NCBI RefSeq assembly: GCF_000372745.1
Contig: NZ_KB889629.1
Span: 60,043-124,042, forward strand
Length of the DNA: 64,000 nucleotides
Reading direction: 5' to 3'
Source of the DNA: Embleya scabrispora DSM 41855
GTDB lineage: Bacteria > Actinomycetota > Actinomycetes > Streptomycetales > Streptomycetaceae
The notes beneath the pieces were generated by a model that saw nothing but the letters and a program-made list of their open reading frames with translations, was not told the origin of the DNA and ran no database searches. Below are positions 42,028 to 50,527 of this stretch, piece after piece; position 1 is the stretch's first letter, and each line of letters starts with the position of its first letter. A program made the translations under genes and the position numbers.

Positions 42028-42856
42028 CCCGGTGCGGCTGTACGCGCTTGGACCCGAACCGATTGCGGCCACCGCGTCCGATCAGGTCCGCCAACCCATC
42101 CTGCGGGCCCGGGACATCCGGGTGGACTTCGCCGGTGTACGCGCCGTCGACGAGGTGTCCGTGCGCGTCGATCGCGGGGAGGCGGTCGGTGTGATCGGAC
42201 CGCACGGGAGCGGCAAGACCACCCTGCTGAACGCGATCACCGGAGTCGTGCCGGCCACCGGCGACCTGTTCGTGGCCGGGCTGCCGGTCCGCCTGGGTAG
42301 TCCCGAACGTTCGCGCCGGGCCGGTCTGGTCCGGATGTTCCAGACGCCCCAGCCGGTTCGCGCGCTCTCCGGCGCGGACAACGTCGTGCTCGCCGGCTCG
42401 GACATCCGGCATCGAGGTCTGCTCGCGGCCTGGCTGGCCCGCCCGCTGATGGCGCGGGTCGAGCAGGAGCGGCAATTCGGCGCCCGGGTCGCGCCGGACC
42501 GGGCCGGCGCGCGGGGTCGGCCCGAGCGCGGCGCGGACGTACTGACCTATGGCGAACGGCGGTTGCTGGACATCGCGCGCGGGATGGTGGCGGTGCCCCG
42601 GGTGCTGATCCTGGACGAGCCGAGCGCCGGGTTGAACGCGCGCGAGACGGAGGCTCTGCTCCTGCTCCTGCGCGGTGTCGCGGCGGACGGCGTGGGGCTG
42701 CTGGTGGTGGACCACAAGATCGACTTCGTCGACGCGTTGTGCGATCGGGTCACCGTGTTGGAATCCGGCCGCGTGGTTGCCGAGGGCACGCCGGCCGAGG
42801 TGCGACGGGACCGCCGCGCCGTGGACGCATGTTCGGGGGGAGTACGCGATGCCTGA
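42020..42856 (+). CDS. LivG-like ABC transporter ATP-binding protein (orphan)
   Basis: A 278-residue ABC ATPase of the branched-chain amino acid (LivG/BraF) type. Walker A GPHGSGKTT, Q-loop FQTPQPV, a degenerate signature LTYGERRLLDIARG, Walker B VLILDEPSAGL, and the switch His in VVDHKID. All catalytic residues are present. No permease, binding protein or LivF partner is within reach, so the partner must be elsewhere or lost. AAGGAGGG fixes ATG 42020. A stretch after the Q-loop is unusually Arg/Gly-rich. Confidence 0.88.
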   Translation: MPDPVRLYALGPEPIAATASDQVRQPILRARDIRVDFAGVRAVDEVSVRVDRGEAVGVIGPHGSGKTTLLNAITGVVPATGDLFVAGLPVRLGSPERSRRAGLVRMFQTPQPVRALSGADNVVLAGSDIRHRGLLAAWLARPLMARVEQERQFGARVAPDRAGARGRPERGADVLTYGERRLLDIARGMVAVPRVLILDEPSAGLNARETEALLLLLRGVAADGVGLLVVDHKIDFVDALCDRVTVLESGRVVAEGTPAEVRRDRRAVDACSGGVRDA

Positions 42857-43136
42857 GACCGAAACGCCACACGTCGACATCGACGACGTCACCGAGACCG
42901 CCGGGGTCGGCAGGATCCCGGAGCAGCGAGCCGGCACATCAAGTCCATTCGAAGGTGCCCGGTCCGCGGTCGACGGCCTGCCCGGCGACCTCGGCGCCCT
43001 GCCGTACGAACCCGACGCCCCGCGCACCCAGACCCGACTCGTGGCAGCGGTCGGCGCGAACCCGGGCGGGCGCGAGCCGCGAGCCGCGCACGGGATCACC
43101 CGCGCGCGCCGCTGGATCCGGCTGCGCCGGTCGTAG
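42849..43136 (+). CDS. Small hypothetical protein coupled to the ABC ATPase
   Basis: A 95-residue frame that overlaps the ABC stop by 8 bp, with GGGGGGAG 6 nt before ATG 42849. It is acidic at the start (MPETETPHVDIDDVTE) and basic at the end (ARRWIRLRRS). No known domain. The overlap and ribosome-binding site argue for translation; function unknown. Confidence 0.45.
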   Translation: MPETETPHVDIDDVTETAGVGRIPEQRAGTSSPFEGARSAVDGLPGDLGALPYEPDAPRTQTRLVAAVGANPGGREPRAAHGITRARRWIRLRRS

Positions 43137-43143
43137 CGGGGCC

Positions 43144-43494
43144 CTACAGCCCCGGCGCACCCGGCGGGTACTTGATCGCGTTCTTGACCATCTTGTCCCG
43201 CAGCGCCTGTGCCGGGTCGATGCCGAGCCGGTCCGCGAGCCCGAGCAGATAGGCCAGCACGTCCGCGATCTCCTCCCGGACGTGCTCGGCGCGCTCCGGG
43301 TCCGACATCACGTCGGCGGCCTGCTCCGGGGTCAACCACTGGAAGATCTCCACCAGCTCCGCCGCCTCCACGCTCAGCGCCATCACCAGATTCTTCGGCG
43401 TGTGGAAGGGCTGCCAGTGCCGCTCGGCGGAGAACACGACAAGCGCGGCGGTCAGGTCGGCGAGGTCGGAACGGGCCGGGGGAGTGGTGTCCAT
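43144..43494 (-). CDS. MazG-like nucleotide pyrophosphohydrolase
   Basis: A 116-residue all-alpha NTP-PPase of the MazG/dCTPase type. The metal-binding pattern is complete: LSVEAAELVEIFQW (ExxE) and EEIADVLAYLLGLAD (ExxD). Such proteins cleave noncanonical or excess dNTPs to monophosphates. Its C terminus converges with the small gene at 42849 (7-bp gap). Confidence 0.9.
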   Translation of the reverse strand: MDTTPPARSDLADLTAALVVFSAERHWQPFHTPKNLVMALSVEAAELVEIFQWLTPEQAADVMSDPERAEHVREEIADVLAYLLGLADRLGIDPAQALRDKMVKNAIKYPPGAPGL

Positions 43495-43624
43495 GCCCCA
43501 TGCCTACCGCATCCGGCGCGCCCTCGGCGCACCGGCCGTGTCACCCCGGCGGGGGAGAATGGCTCGGGGCGCGTCCGGTCGATCCGGCGGGCCCGAACGC
43601 CGTCGTCCGCTCTGGAAGGTTCGC

Positions 43625-44416
43625 ATGAGGGTCGCCACCTGGAACATCAACTCGATCGGGGCCCGGCTGCCCAAGCTCCTTGAGTGGCTGGAGCGGGCCG
43701 CGCCCGACGTGGTCTGCCTACAGGAACTCAAGTCCACGCCCGAGGCTTACCCGACCAAGGAGCTTCAGGAGATCGGCTACGAGTCGGCCGTCAACGCCGG
43801 CGGGCGCTGGAACGGCGTCGCGGTGCTGTCCAAGGTCGGTCTGGCGGATGTCACTCTCGGCCTGGAGGCGGGGCCGGGCTTCCCGGAGGTCGACAGCCCG
43901 CACGAGGCCCGGGCGATCTCCGCGACCTGCGGAGGTGTGCGCGTGTGGTCGGTCTACGTGCCCAACGGCCGCGAGGTGGACAACCCGCACTACGCCTACA
44001 AGCTGGAGTGGCTGGCCGCGCTGCGCGCCGCGGTCGCCGCGGACGCGGCGGGCCCGCGACCGTTCGCGGTGCTCGGCGACTTCAACGTCGCGCCCACCGA
44101 CCGCGACGTCTGGGACATCTCGCGGTTCGGCGAGAACTCCACGCACGTGACGCAGGCCGAGCGGGACGCGGTCACCGCGCTGGAGACCGTGGGGCTGCGC
44201 GAGGTGATGCCCCGAGCGCTCAAGTACGACGTCCCGTTCACCTACTGGGACTACCGCGAACTGGGCTTCCCGAAGAACAAGGGCATGCGGATCGACCTGG
44301 TCTACGGCAACACGCCGTTCGCGGCCTCGGTCACCGACGCGTACGTCGACCGCGAGGCCCGCAAGGGCAAGGGCACCAGCGACCACGCACCGGTCGTGGT
44401 GGACCTGGACGCGTAG
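43625..44416 (+). CDS. xth: Exodeoxyribonuclease III / AP endonuclease
   Basis: A 263-residue DNA repair enzyme. It has the exonuclease-endonuclease-phosphatase fold motifs WNINSIGAR, CLQELKS (metal Glu), YVPNGRE, LGDFNVAPTDRDV (Asp/Asn), the DYRELGFPKNKGMRIDLVY stretch and the final TSDHAPVV with the catalytic Asp-His. It cuts at abasic sites and removes 3' blocks. GGAAGG precedes ATG 43625. A symmetrical hairpin lies between it and the convergent AAA gene. Confidence 0.93.
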   Translation: MRVATWNINSIGARLPKLLEWLERAAPDVVCLQELKSTPEAYPTKELQEIGYESAVNAGGRWNGVAVLSKVGLADVTLGLEAGPGFPEVDSPHEARAISATCGGVRVWSVYVPNGREVDNPHYAYKLEWLAALRAAVAADAAGPRPFAVLGDFNVAPTDRDVWDISRFGENSTHVTQAERDAVTALETVGLREVMPRALKYDVPFTYWDYRELGFPKNKGMRIDLVYGNTPFAASVTDAYVDREARKGKGTSDHAPVVVDLDA

Positions 44417-44435
44417 CGCCCGGGCCACACCCCGG

Positions 44436-44482
44436 TCTCGGAGCCGACGGCTCGTCGGTTGGTCGACTCATCGGCTCCGAGA
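44436..44482. terminator. Bidirectional hairpin between convergent genes
   Basis: A perfect 12-bp inverted repeat (TCTCGGAGCCGA and its complement) around a 23-nt loop, 19 bp after the xth stop. No T-tract. Probably shared with the AAA gene on the other strand. Confidence 0.6.
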
Positions 44483-44636
44483 GGAGGCGAGGGCGCTTCG
44501 CCGGCGAGGTCAAACGTCCACGAGGCCCGGCCCTTCACCTCCGCGAGCGGGCGCCTCGGGATCGGGCGCCGCCGCGGGCGGGTGCCTTCGACATCGGGCG
44601 CGCCCCGAGCGCCGGGTGCGCGGACGGCCGGGCGCG

Positions 44637-45800
44637 CTACAGATACAGCCCCTCCCCGCCGTGCGCCGGCCGTTCGACCTCCACCGGCGCCGCGCCGTTG
44701 CGCAGCGCGTACAGCTCGGCGAGGGTGGCGTGGGTGCCGATGCCCTCGGCGGTGCCGAGCCAGTCGCGCGCCTCGGTGAAGTCCAGCGGTCCGACGTCGA
44801 TCTGGGCCAGGCACCGTCCCGGTCGGACCACCGCCGGATGCAGCCGGCCGAGATTCTCGTTGGTGGTGATCGCGACCATCACGTTGCGGCCCTGTCCGAG
44901 CAGCCCGTCGGTCAGGTTCAGCAACCGCGACAACGCCTGACCGGCCGAGCGCTTGGCCTCGCCGCGGATCAGTTCGTCGCAGTCCTCCAGGACCAGCAGC
45001 CGCCACCGCTGCTTCTTGGACTTGTCGTGCGTCTCCTCGTCCTCGTCGCCGCGCCCGATCGCGACGTCCATCAGATAGCCGGTGTCGCCGAACAGCGCCT
45101 CCGGGTCGAGGACGCAGTCCATCCGGCACCAGTCCTGCCACGAGCGGGCCAGCGCGCGCAGCGCCGTGGTCTTGCCGGTACCGGGCGGGCCGTGCAGCAG
45201 GATCAGCCGCCCGGACACGTCGTCCGGGGTGACCTTCATCAGCCGATCGAACGCGCCGGCGGTCGGCGCGGTGTAGTTGCGGCGGATGTCCTCCCACGGC
45301 GCGGCAGTGATCGCCCGGGTGGTGCGGTACGGGCCGCGCCGGGCGGAGAAGTACCAAAAGCCCATCGCGACGGCCTCGTCCTTGGGCGGCGGATCCGCCG
45401 CCGCGCCCTTGACCGCCTTCTTCAGCACCGCGCGGCCGACCTTCTCGTCGACGGCGGTCACGGTCACCTCGCCGCCGCCGCTGCGCCAGCGGACCGAGCG
45501 CAGGGTCCAGCCGTCGCCCACGGCCAGTTGGGAGGAGCGGTCGTCCTCCTCGACGGCCCGCACCACCTTGGCGCCGCGGGGCACGAGTCGGGCGCCGGGC
45601 TTGACCCGGTCCAGGCGGGTGGTCCTGGCCCACGGCTGGGCGCCGGTCAGGAAAGCGGCGAGGGCGAGACCGTCCACGGCGTCGTAGGGGGTGTCCGCGT
45701 CATCGAGCCCGAATACGAAGGGCAGCAGCGTTGAGGGGTCGTCACCGGCTGAACTCGGCGCCCCATCCGGTGGGCGGGGCGTCTGGCGAGGCATCGACAT
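44637..45800 (-). CDS. DUF5925-type AAA+ ATPase
   Basis: A 387-residue protein. The N-terminal 150 residues match the DUF5925 style (FGLDDADTPYDAVDGLAL, RGAKVVRAVEED, MGFWYFSARRGPY). The C-terminal AAA domain has Walker A GPPGTGKTT, Walker B LLVLEDCDEL and the NLTDGLLGQGRNVMVAITTN stretch with VVRPGRC, as in BCS1/katanin-like AAA proteins. Streptomycete-specific family of unknown task. The start is uncertain: ATG 45800 or 45794, neither with a Shine-Dalgarno. Confidence 0.8.
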   Translation of the reverse strand: MSMPRQTPRPPDGAPSSAGDDPSTLLPFVFGLDDADTPYDAVDGLALAAFLTGAQPWARTTRLDRVKPGARLVPRGAKVVRAVEEDDRSSQLAVGDGWTLRSVRWRSGGGEVTVTAVDEKVGRAVLKKAVKGAAADPPPKDEAVAMGFWYFSARRGPYRTTRAITAAPWEDIRRNYTAPTAGAFDRLMKVTPDDVSGRLILLHGPPGTGKTTALRALARSWQDWCRMDCVLDPEALFGDTGYLMDVAIGRGDEDEETHDKSKKQRWRLLVLEDCDELIRGEAKRSAGQALSRLLNLTDGLLGQGRNVMVAITTNENLGRLHPAVVRPGRCLAQIDVGPLDFTEARDWLGTAEGIGTHATLAELYALRNGAAPVEVERPAHGGEGLYL

Positions 45801-46256
45801 GATTTCGATGATCCGGTGCCCCGGGCCGTCCGTACAGGGGTTTTCGGGTAGCGGTTTCCCGGCCGGGCCGGTGTCCGCCGGCGACGCGGGGTGACCGTTC
45901 CCGGTCACCGCACCGGGGCGGGCGCTCCGCTGCGACCGGGGTTCGAGGACCCGGCCGAGACTCGGTTCGTCCGGCCCGGCCGGGATGGGGCCGCCCCGAC
46001 GGCGAGGTCCGGCCGGCGTCCTCGGGGGACGCCGGCCGTCCCTGAACAACGCGCGGGGCGAACGCGATCCGGGTGCGCGAATCCGCACCCGGCGTGTGCC
46101 CCGGGCCGATCACGAGGACGACTACCAAGAGCCACCCGGGGCGTGCCGAACCTCGCGCGGCCCCGCGTGAACCAGCGCGCGGGGCCCGCCCGCGCGGGGC
46201 GGGCGCGGGCGGGTCTCGCGCGCGTGGTGCGTCACCTACCTCCGTGGGCAGTGCAC

Positions 46257-46625
46257 CTAGCCGCCGTAGACCGCGTCGAACGCGGCGAGTACGGTCGCGA
46301 TGGCCTCGTCGCGAGCCAGCCCGAGGCGGTGTGCGCGGTGCGCGTATTCGAGAGCTGCCTCGCTCGCGGCCCGCTGTGCCGTGTCGCCGACGGCGGCGAC
46401 AAAGCTCCCGGACCGGCCCCGGGTCTCGATCACGCCGTCCGCCTCCAGCTCGCGATAGGCGCGGGCGACGGTGTTGGGCGCGAGACCGAGCTCGCCGGCC
46501 AGGCCGCGCACGGTCGGCAAGCGGGTGCCGACAGGCAGCGTGCCGGCCCGGGCCTGATCGGCCAACTGGGCCCGGATCTGCTCGAACGGCGCGACGGTGG
46601 AGCCCGGGTCGATGGTGATCACCAT
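46257..46625 (-). CDS. GntR-family regulator, YtrA subgroup
   Basis: A 122-residue regulator. Winged helix at residues 10-75 (FEQIRAQLADQARAGTLPVG, then LAGELGLAPNTVARAYRELE). The C-terminal domain is a short helical one of the YtrA type, with no effector pocket. YtrA regulators usually control nearby ABC or membrane transport genes; none is adjacent. No Shine-Dalgarno: TAGGCT 7 nt upstream of ATG 46625 suggests a leaderless mRNA. Confidence 0.85.
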   Translation of the reverse strand: MVITIDPGSTVAPFEQIRAQLADQARAGTLPVGTRLPTVRGLAGELGLAPNTVARAYRELEADGVIETRGRSGSFVAAVGDTAQRAASEAALEYAHRAHRLGLARDEAIATVLAAFDAVYGG

Positions 46626-46822
46626 GCCCGCGAGCCTAATGCCGGGGGTGCTCCCGACACCGGTCACCGCCGACACCGGTTTTCGCATCGGGAGTCGTCC
46701 GGTCGTGATGTGGCCGCCGCCGAGGGTGTCCGCCGTGCCGCGGCCTCGGATCCGACGAATCGCCGGACCGGGCGGGAGCCGCTCCGACAGGCTGGGAGGC
46801 CGGCGGCGAACGGGGACTGGGC

Positions 46823-47509
46823 GTGGCGGCACAGACGTACGACGAGCGGCTGGACGCGGCGGAGGTGGCCGAGTGGCGGCGGATCGGCCGGGTTCGGCGG
46901 TACGCGGACGGCGACCGGCTGATGCGCGAGGGCGAGCCGGCCACCGAGGCGCTGCTCTTGGCGGCCGGCCGGGTCAAGGTGGTCAGCACCGCGGAGGACG
47001 GTCGGGAGGTGGTGCTCGCCTATCGCCGACCCGGCGAGGTGTTCGGCGAGATCGCCGCGCTGGATCGGGGGTCACACTCGGCCACGGTGATCGCGATCGG
47101 TGACGTGTCGGCCTGGTCGTTGACCACGGATCAGTTTCTGCTCTTCCTCGGTCGTCGGCCCAGGGTGGCGATCAGTCTGCTGATGGTGATGACCCGTCGG
47201 CTGCGGCAGGCCGACGCACAGCGGCTGAACTACCGGGCCAGGAGTGTGCTGGAGCGGATGGCCGAGCGCCTGCTCACGCTCTCCGAACAGTGCGGCGAGG
47301 AGGTCGGCGACGGCCGACGGCGGGTGGCGATCCGGGTCACCATGCCCGAACTCGGGGCCTCGGTCGCGGCCGGCCGCGAGTCGGCGGTCAAGGCGTTCGC
47401 CCGGCTGCGCGAGATGGGCGCGGTCTCCGTCGACGCCGCGCGCCGATTCGTCATCGAAGATGCCGAATTGTTGGCCCGCCTCGCGGCGGGTCGAGCCGGC
47501 GAATCCTGA
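46823..47509 (+). CDS. Crp/Fnr-family transcriptional regulator
   Basis: A 228-residue regulator with an N-terminal cyclic-nucleotide-binding-fold domain (RRYADGDRLMREGEPATEAL, GEVFGEIAALDRGSHSAT) and a C-terminal winged helix (TMPELGASVAAGRESAVKAF). In the phosphate-binding cassette the Arg that contacts the cyclic phosphate in Crp is His, so cAMP binding is doubtful. GGGGA precedes GTG 46823. It lies 95 bp upstream of the cyclase-like gene, same strand. A functional link to it is possible but unproven. Confidence 0.88.
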   Translation: MAAQTYDERLDAAEVAEWRRIGRVRRYADGDRLMREGEPATEALLLAAGRVKVVSTAEDGREVVLAYRRPGEVFGEIAALDRGSHSATVIAIGDVSAWSLTTDQFLLFLGRRPRVAISLLMVMTRRLRQADAQRLNYRARSVLERMAERLLTLSEQCGEEVGDGRRRVAIRVTMPELGASVAAGRESAVKAFARLREMGAVSVDAARRFVIEDAELLARLAAGRAGES

Positions 47510-47604
47510 GCGGAGGGTAAAAGTACGCGGCGCCGCACTCGGGGCTGCGGCACGGTGGACCCGTCGAATCCAGCGTGGTCACACGCTCACCGAAGGGGGA
47601 ATCC

Positions 47605-48435
47605 GTGTCCGACATGCCGTCGATCCGGGCGTTGTTCGCCGTGGACGCCGAGAAGTTCACGCACAACCGGGACGTGCTGCTGCCCAAGGTTCGCGAGGCC
47701 ATCGGCGCGGTGGTCCCGGAGGCGTTCGCGCAGGCCGGTCTGGACTGGGACAAGCAGGTGGCCCACGTCGACGATACGGGCGACGGGCTGATCCTGACGA
47801 TGACCGACGACCGAACACATCAACTGGTCGACGCCGTCTACTGGTTGGACCGCCGACTGCGCACCCGGGCGCGCCTGCACGAGGGTCCGCCGCTGCGGAT
47901 GCGAGCCGCCGTGCACGTGGGCCCGATCCATGTGTCCGACGGTTCGGGAACGGCCAAGAACGAGCTGTGTCGGCTCCTCGACGACACGTTCGTGCGCGCC
48001 GCGCTGCGGGCCACCAAGGGCCACGTCGCCGCGATCGTCTCGGACATCGTGTACCGCACCGCCGTGTTGGGCGGGTACACGGAAGCGGTCGAACCGGGGT
48101 GGTTCCGCCGGGTGGAGTCGCACGTCAAGGACACCCGGCAACTCGCGTGGGTGCACGCGCCCGCGAACGATCTGCCGCCGATCCTGGACCCGGCGCCGCC
48201 GGCCGAACCCGACCGGCCGGGTCCGGCGGATGCCCCCGCACGACGTACGCCCGCCCCGGCCCGCGTGGAACCCGCGCCGGGCGGGCAGCAGTTCCACATC
48301 GGTGGCAACCTGCACGGCAACAACCTCGTGGGCGGTACCAACCACGGGGACATGAACTTCGGCACCGACGGCCGAGCCCACTACCGCGATCCGGACGACG
48401 AGCCGCGCTTCGGCGGTCCGGCGCGGGGTGTCTGA
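47605..48435 (+). CDS. Nucleotidyl-cyclase-like protein with C-terminal Gly/Asn motif
   Basis: A 276-residue protein. Residues about 8-190 resemble a class III nucleotidyl cyclase: LFAVDAEKFT (first metal Asp), VDDTGDGLIL (second metal Asp), MRAAVHVGPIHVS, and NELCR, in which Asn and Arg have the spacing of the transition-state pair. The usual Lys before GD is Asp. A Pro-rich linker leads to FHIGGNLHGNNLVGGT and the core GNNLVGGTNHGDMNFG (residues 230-253), which recurs in the next protein. Catalysis is plausible, product unknown. AAGGGGGAATCC precedes GTG 47605. First gene of a three-gene unit; 1 bp separates it from the next. Confidence 0.75.
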   Translation: MSDMPSIRALFAVDAEKFTHNRDVLLPKVREAIGAVVPEAFAQAGLDWDKQVAHVDDTGDGLILTMTDDRTHQLVDAVYWLDRRLRTRARLHEGPPLRMRAAVHVGPIHVSDGSGTAKNELCRLLDDTFVRAALRATKGHVAAIVSDIVYRTAVLGGYTEAVEPGWFRRVESHVKDTRQLAWVHAPANDLPPILDPAPPAEPDRPGPADAPARRTPAPARVEPAPGGQQFHIGGNLHGNNLVGGTNHGDMNFGTDGRAHYRDPDDEPRFGGPARGV

Positions 48436-48436
48436 G

Positions 48437-50527
48437 ATGACCGTCCCCGACGAGCGGCCGCTCGACCCGGTCGCCGCGGCCGACGTCCGCCCGGCAGGCG
48501 AGGACGCCGACGAAGTCCCGCCCGGTGAGCGAATCTTCGATCCGAATCAGGTCGACGAGGGGTGGCCGGACGAGGAGTTCGCGTCGCTGGACGCGGCGAC
48601 GACGGTGATCGTCAACTTCAACGGCACAACGGGGAATCACGTCTTCGGTTCGCGGATGTTCGGCGACATGAGCGTCACGGCCGGACCCGGCACCGTGAGC
48701 CGGCCGCGGCAGGCGCGGGAGGGCCCGATCTGGAAGGAGGAGAGCGACCTCGTCTGCCGAACGTTCGTGCCGCCGAAGGGATACCTGCGGGCCCGCAGCA
48801 TGATGGCGCGGCATCTGATCCTGCTGACCGGCGAGGCGGAGTCGGGGAAGCGCACGCTGGCCCTGCATCTGATGCAGGATCAGTACGTCGAGAAGGTGAT
48901 CGCGCTCGACCCCGAAGAGGATCTGATGACCCGCCGCATCCAGCGCGGCCGGGGCTATGTGATCGACTCCGCCGCCGCGGACCTGCTGGCCGGCTACAGC
49001 CGCAACGACCTCGAAATGTTGCGCCGACGCCTGGCCGAGCGCGACAGCGTGCTGGTCGTGACGGCGATCGCCACCGCGCCGGTGCTCGCGCTCTGGGCCC
49101 CCTGGCACGTGCCGTGCGAACGGCCGGACCCGCTCCAGGTGTTGCACAGCCACCTCGCCTATCACCTGGGCCCGGACTGGGAGCGCCGGCACCTGGACCT
49201 GGTGGACGAGGACATCGCCGAACTGGTGCGTGCCGACGGCGGTCGGCCGGACCGGGCCGCGACCATCGCCGGTGACCTGGCCGACCTGGCCGACGGCAGG
49301 TTCACCAGGACCGAGGTGCTGAACGCGCTGCGCGACCGCGATCACGCCGCAGTGGAGGGTTGGCTGCGGGCCAACTCCGGGCGCGCGGACTGGGCGCTGA
49401 TGATCGCGGCGGCGGTCTTCGAGGGACAGGACTACGGCATCGTCACCGAGCGCGCGGCGGCGCTGCGCGAGACGTTGGCCGAGCACCTGCCGATCGCGGA
49501 CGGAGAGCCGGCCGACGGCTGGCCGCCCCGGGCGCGCGCGGCCCGGCTGGAACTGATCAACGCGACCGCGGTCGCCGCGGACGCGACCCGGGGCGGTGCC
49601 CGCTACCGGCTCGACGTGGTCGGCTTCAATCGGCCGCACTGGGCGGCGTCGGTGCGGGCGCATGTCTGGGACGTGTACCCGGACCTGCGCGACCCGCTCG
49701 TGGACTGGCTGGCCGCGACCCCGAGGCATCCACTGGACGTCTACCGGGTCGCCGCCCGGGCCGCCGGCGACTTCATCGCCACCGGTCGCGGGCACCGGCC
49801 GTTGGCGCCGGTGCTGCGCTGGGCCCGGGAGGACGACACCAAGCGGGCGATGGTGGTGCCGGCGTTGAAGGCGGCGGCGCAGGACGCGGTCGTGGCCACC
49901 CAGGTGCGGCATCTGCTGGCGAGTTGGAGCCGGGACACCACCCGCTCGGGGCTGCGGTTGATGGCGGCTCGGGCGTACCCGGGGCTGGCGTCGGTGTATC
50001 CCGGTCGTACCTTGACCGACCTGCTTCGCCTTGCCCGGACCGGGGATCGTTCGGTGGCGGCGGCGGCTCGGGAGGGCATCGTCGCGCTGTGCCGGGACGG
50101 CATGCGAGCGGAGTCGGTGCTGGAGCGGGTGGAGGACTGGGAGGAGGCGGCGGCCGCCGCCGAGGTGGCGGCCGCGCTGGTCGGCGAGGACGCCGGCGGT
50201 GAACTGCTGACCGACGAGCGCTTCCTCGCCGTGATCCGGCTCGCGGTCCGCGATCGCAACGGGTACGCCGTGGTGGCCCGGATGTTCGGCACGCTGCTCG
50301 GCGGCATCCGCGGTGACCGGGAGCGCGCCGCGGCCCTGCGGGAGACCTTCGCGCTGCTGTTTACGCCCGGACGCGGTTACGGCCTGGAACGCCTCGCGTA
50401 CGACCTGACCCGGCTGGCCTACGAGGGCCTGCCCAACGGCGACGTGATCGACATCGCGGTGCTCGAGCCCGCCATCAACGCGTTCGAGGAGCCGCCGGTT
50501 CAAACGAACGGGGGAGCAAGCGCATGA
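48437..50527 (+). CDS. P-loop NTPase (STAND-like) with N-terminal motif shared with its neighbour
   Basis: A 696-residue cytoplasmic protein. Residues 1-55 are acidic and disordered. Residues 57-80 (VIVNFNGTTGNHVFGSRMFG, ending DMSV) mirror the C-terminal motif of the upstream protein: G-N-x-V/L-x-G-x4-G-D-M. Then come FVPPKGYLRA, Walker A GEAESGKRT (132-140), VIALDPEEDL, and a Walker B-like VLVVTA. The last 400 residues are alpha-helical and Ala/Arg-rich, HEAT/TPR-like. This layout fits signal-transducing ATPases that receive a signal by motif templating; that is inference. The ATG follows GGGGTG. The stop overlaps the next start (ATGA). Confidence 0.75.
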   Translation: MTVPDERPLDPVAAADVRPAGEDADEVPPGERIFDPNQVDEGWPDEEFASLDAATTVIVNFNGTTGNHVFGSRMFGDMSVTAGPGTVSRPRQAREGPIWKEESDLVCRTFVPPKGYLRARSMMARHLILLTGEAESGKRTLALHLMQDQYVEKVIALDPEEDLMTRRIQRGRGYVIDSAAADLLAGYSRNDLEMLRRRLAERDSVLVVTAIATAPVLALWAPWHVPCERPDPLQVLHSHLAYHLGPDWERRHLDLVDEDIAELVRADGGRPDRAATIAGDLADLADGRFTRTEVLNALRDRDHAAVEGWLRANSGRADWALMIAAAVFEGQDYGIVTERAAALRETLAEHLPIADGEPADGWPPRARAARLELINATAVAADATRGGARYRLDVVGFNRPHWAASVRAHVWDVYPDLRDPLVDWLAATPRHPLDVYRVAARAAGDFIATGRGHRPLAPVLRWAREDDTKRAMVVPALKAAAQDAVVATQVRHLLASWSRDTTRSGLRLMAARAYPGLASVYPGRTLTDLLRLARTGDRSVAAAAREGIVALCRDGMRAESVLERVEDWEEAAAAAEVAAALVGEDAGGELLTDERFLAVIRLAVRDRNGYAVVARMFGTLLGGIRGDRERAAALRETFALLFTPGRGYGLERLAYDLTRLAYEGLPNGDVIDIAVLEPAINAFEEPPVQTNGGASA

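Noticed and set aside
41285..43501. A 738-codon minus-strand frame across the ABC ATPase and MazG genes
   Set aside because: Its translation is low complexity and it opposes two genes with intact catalytic motifs.
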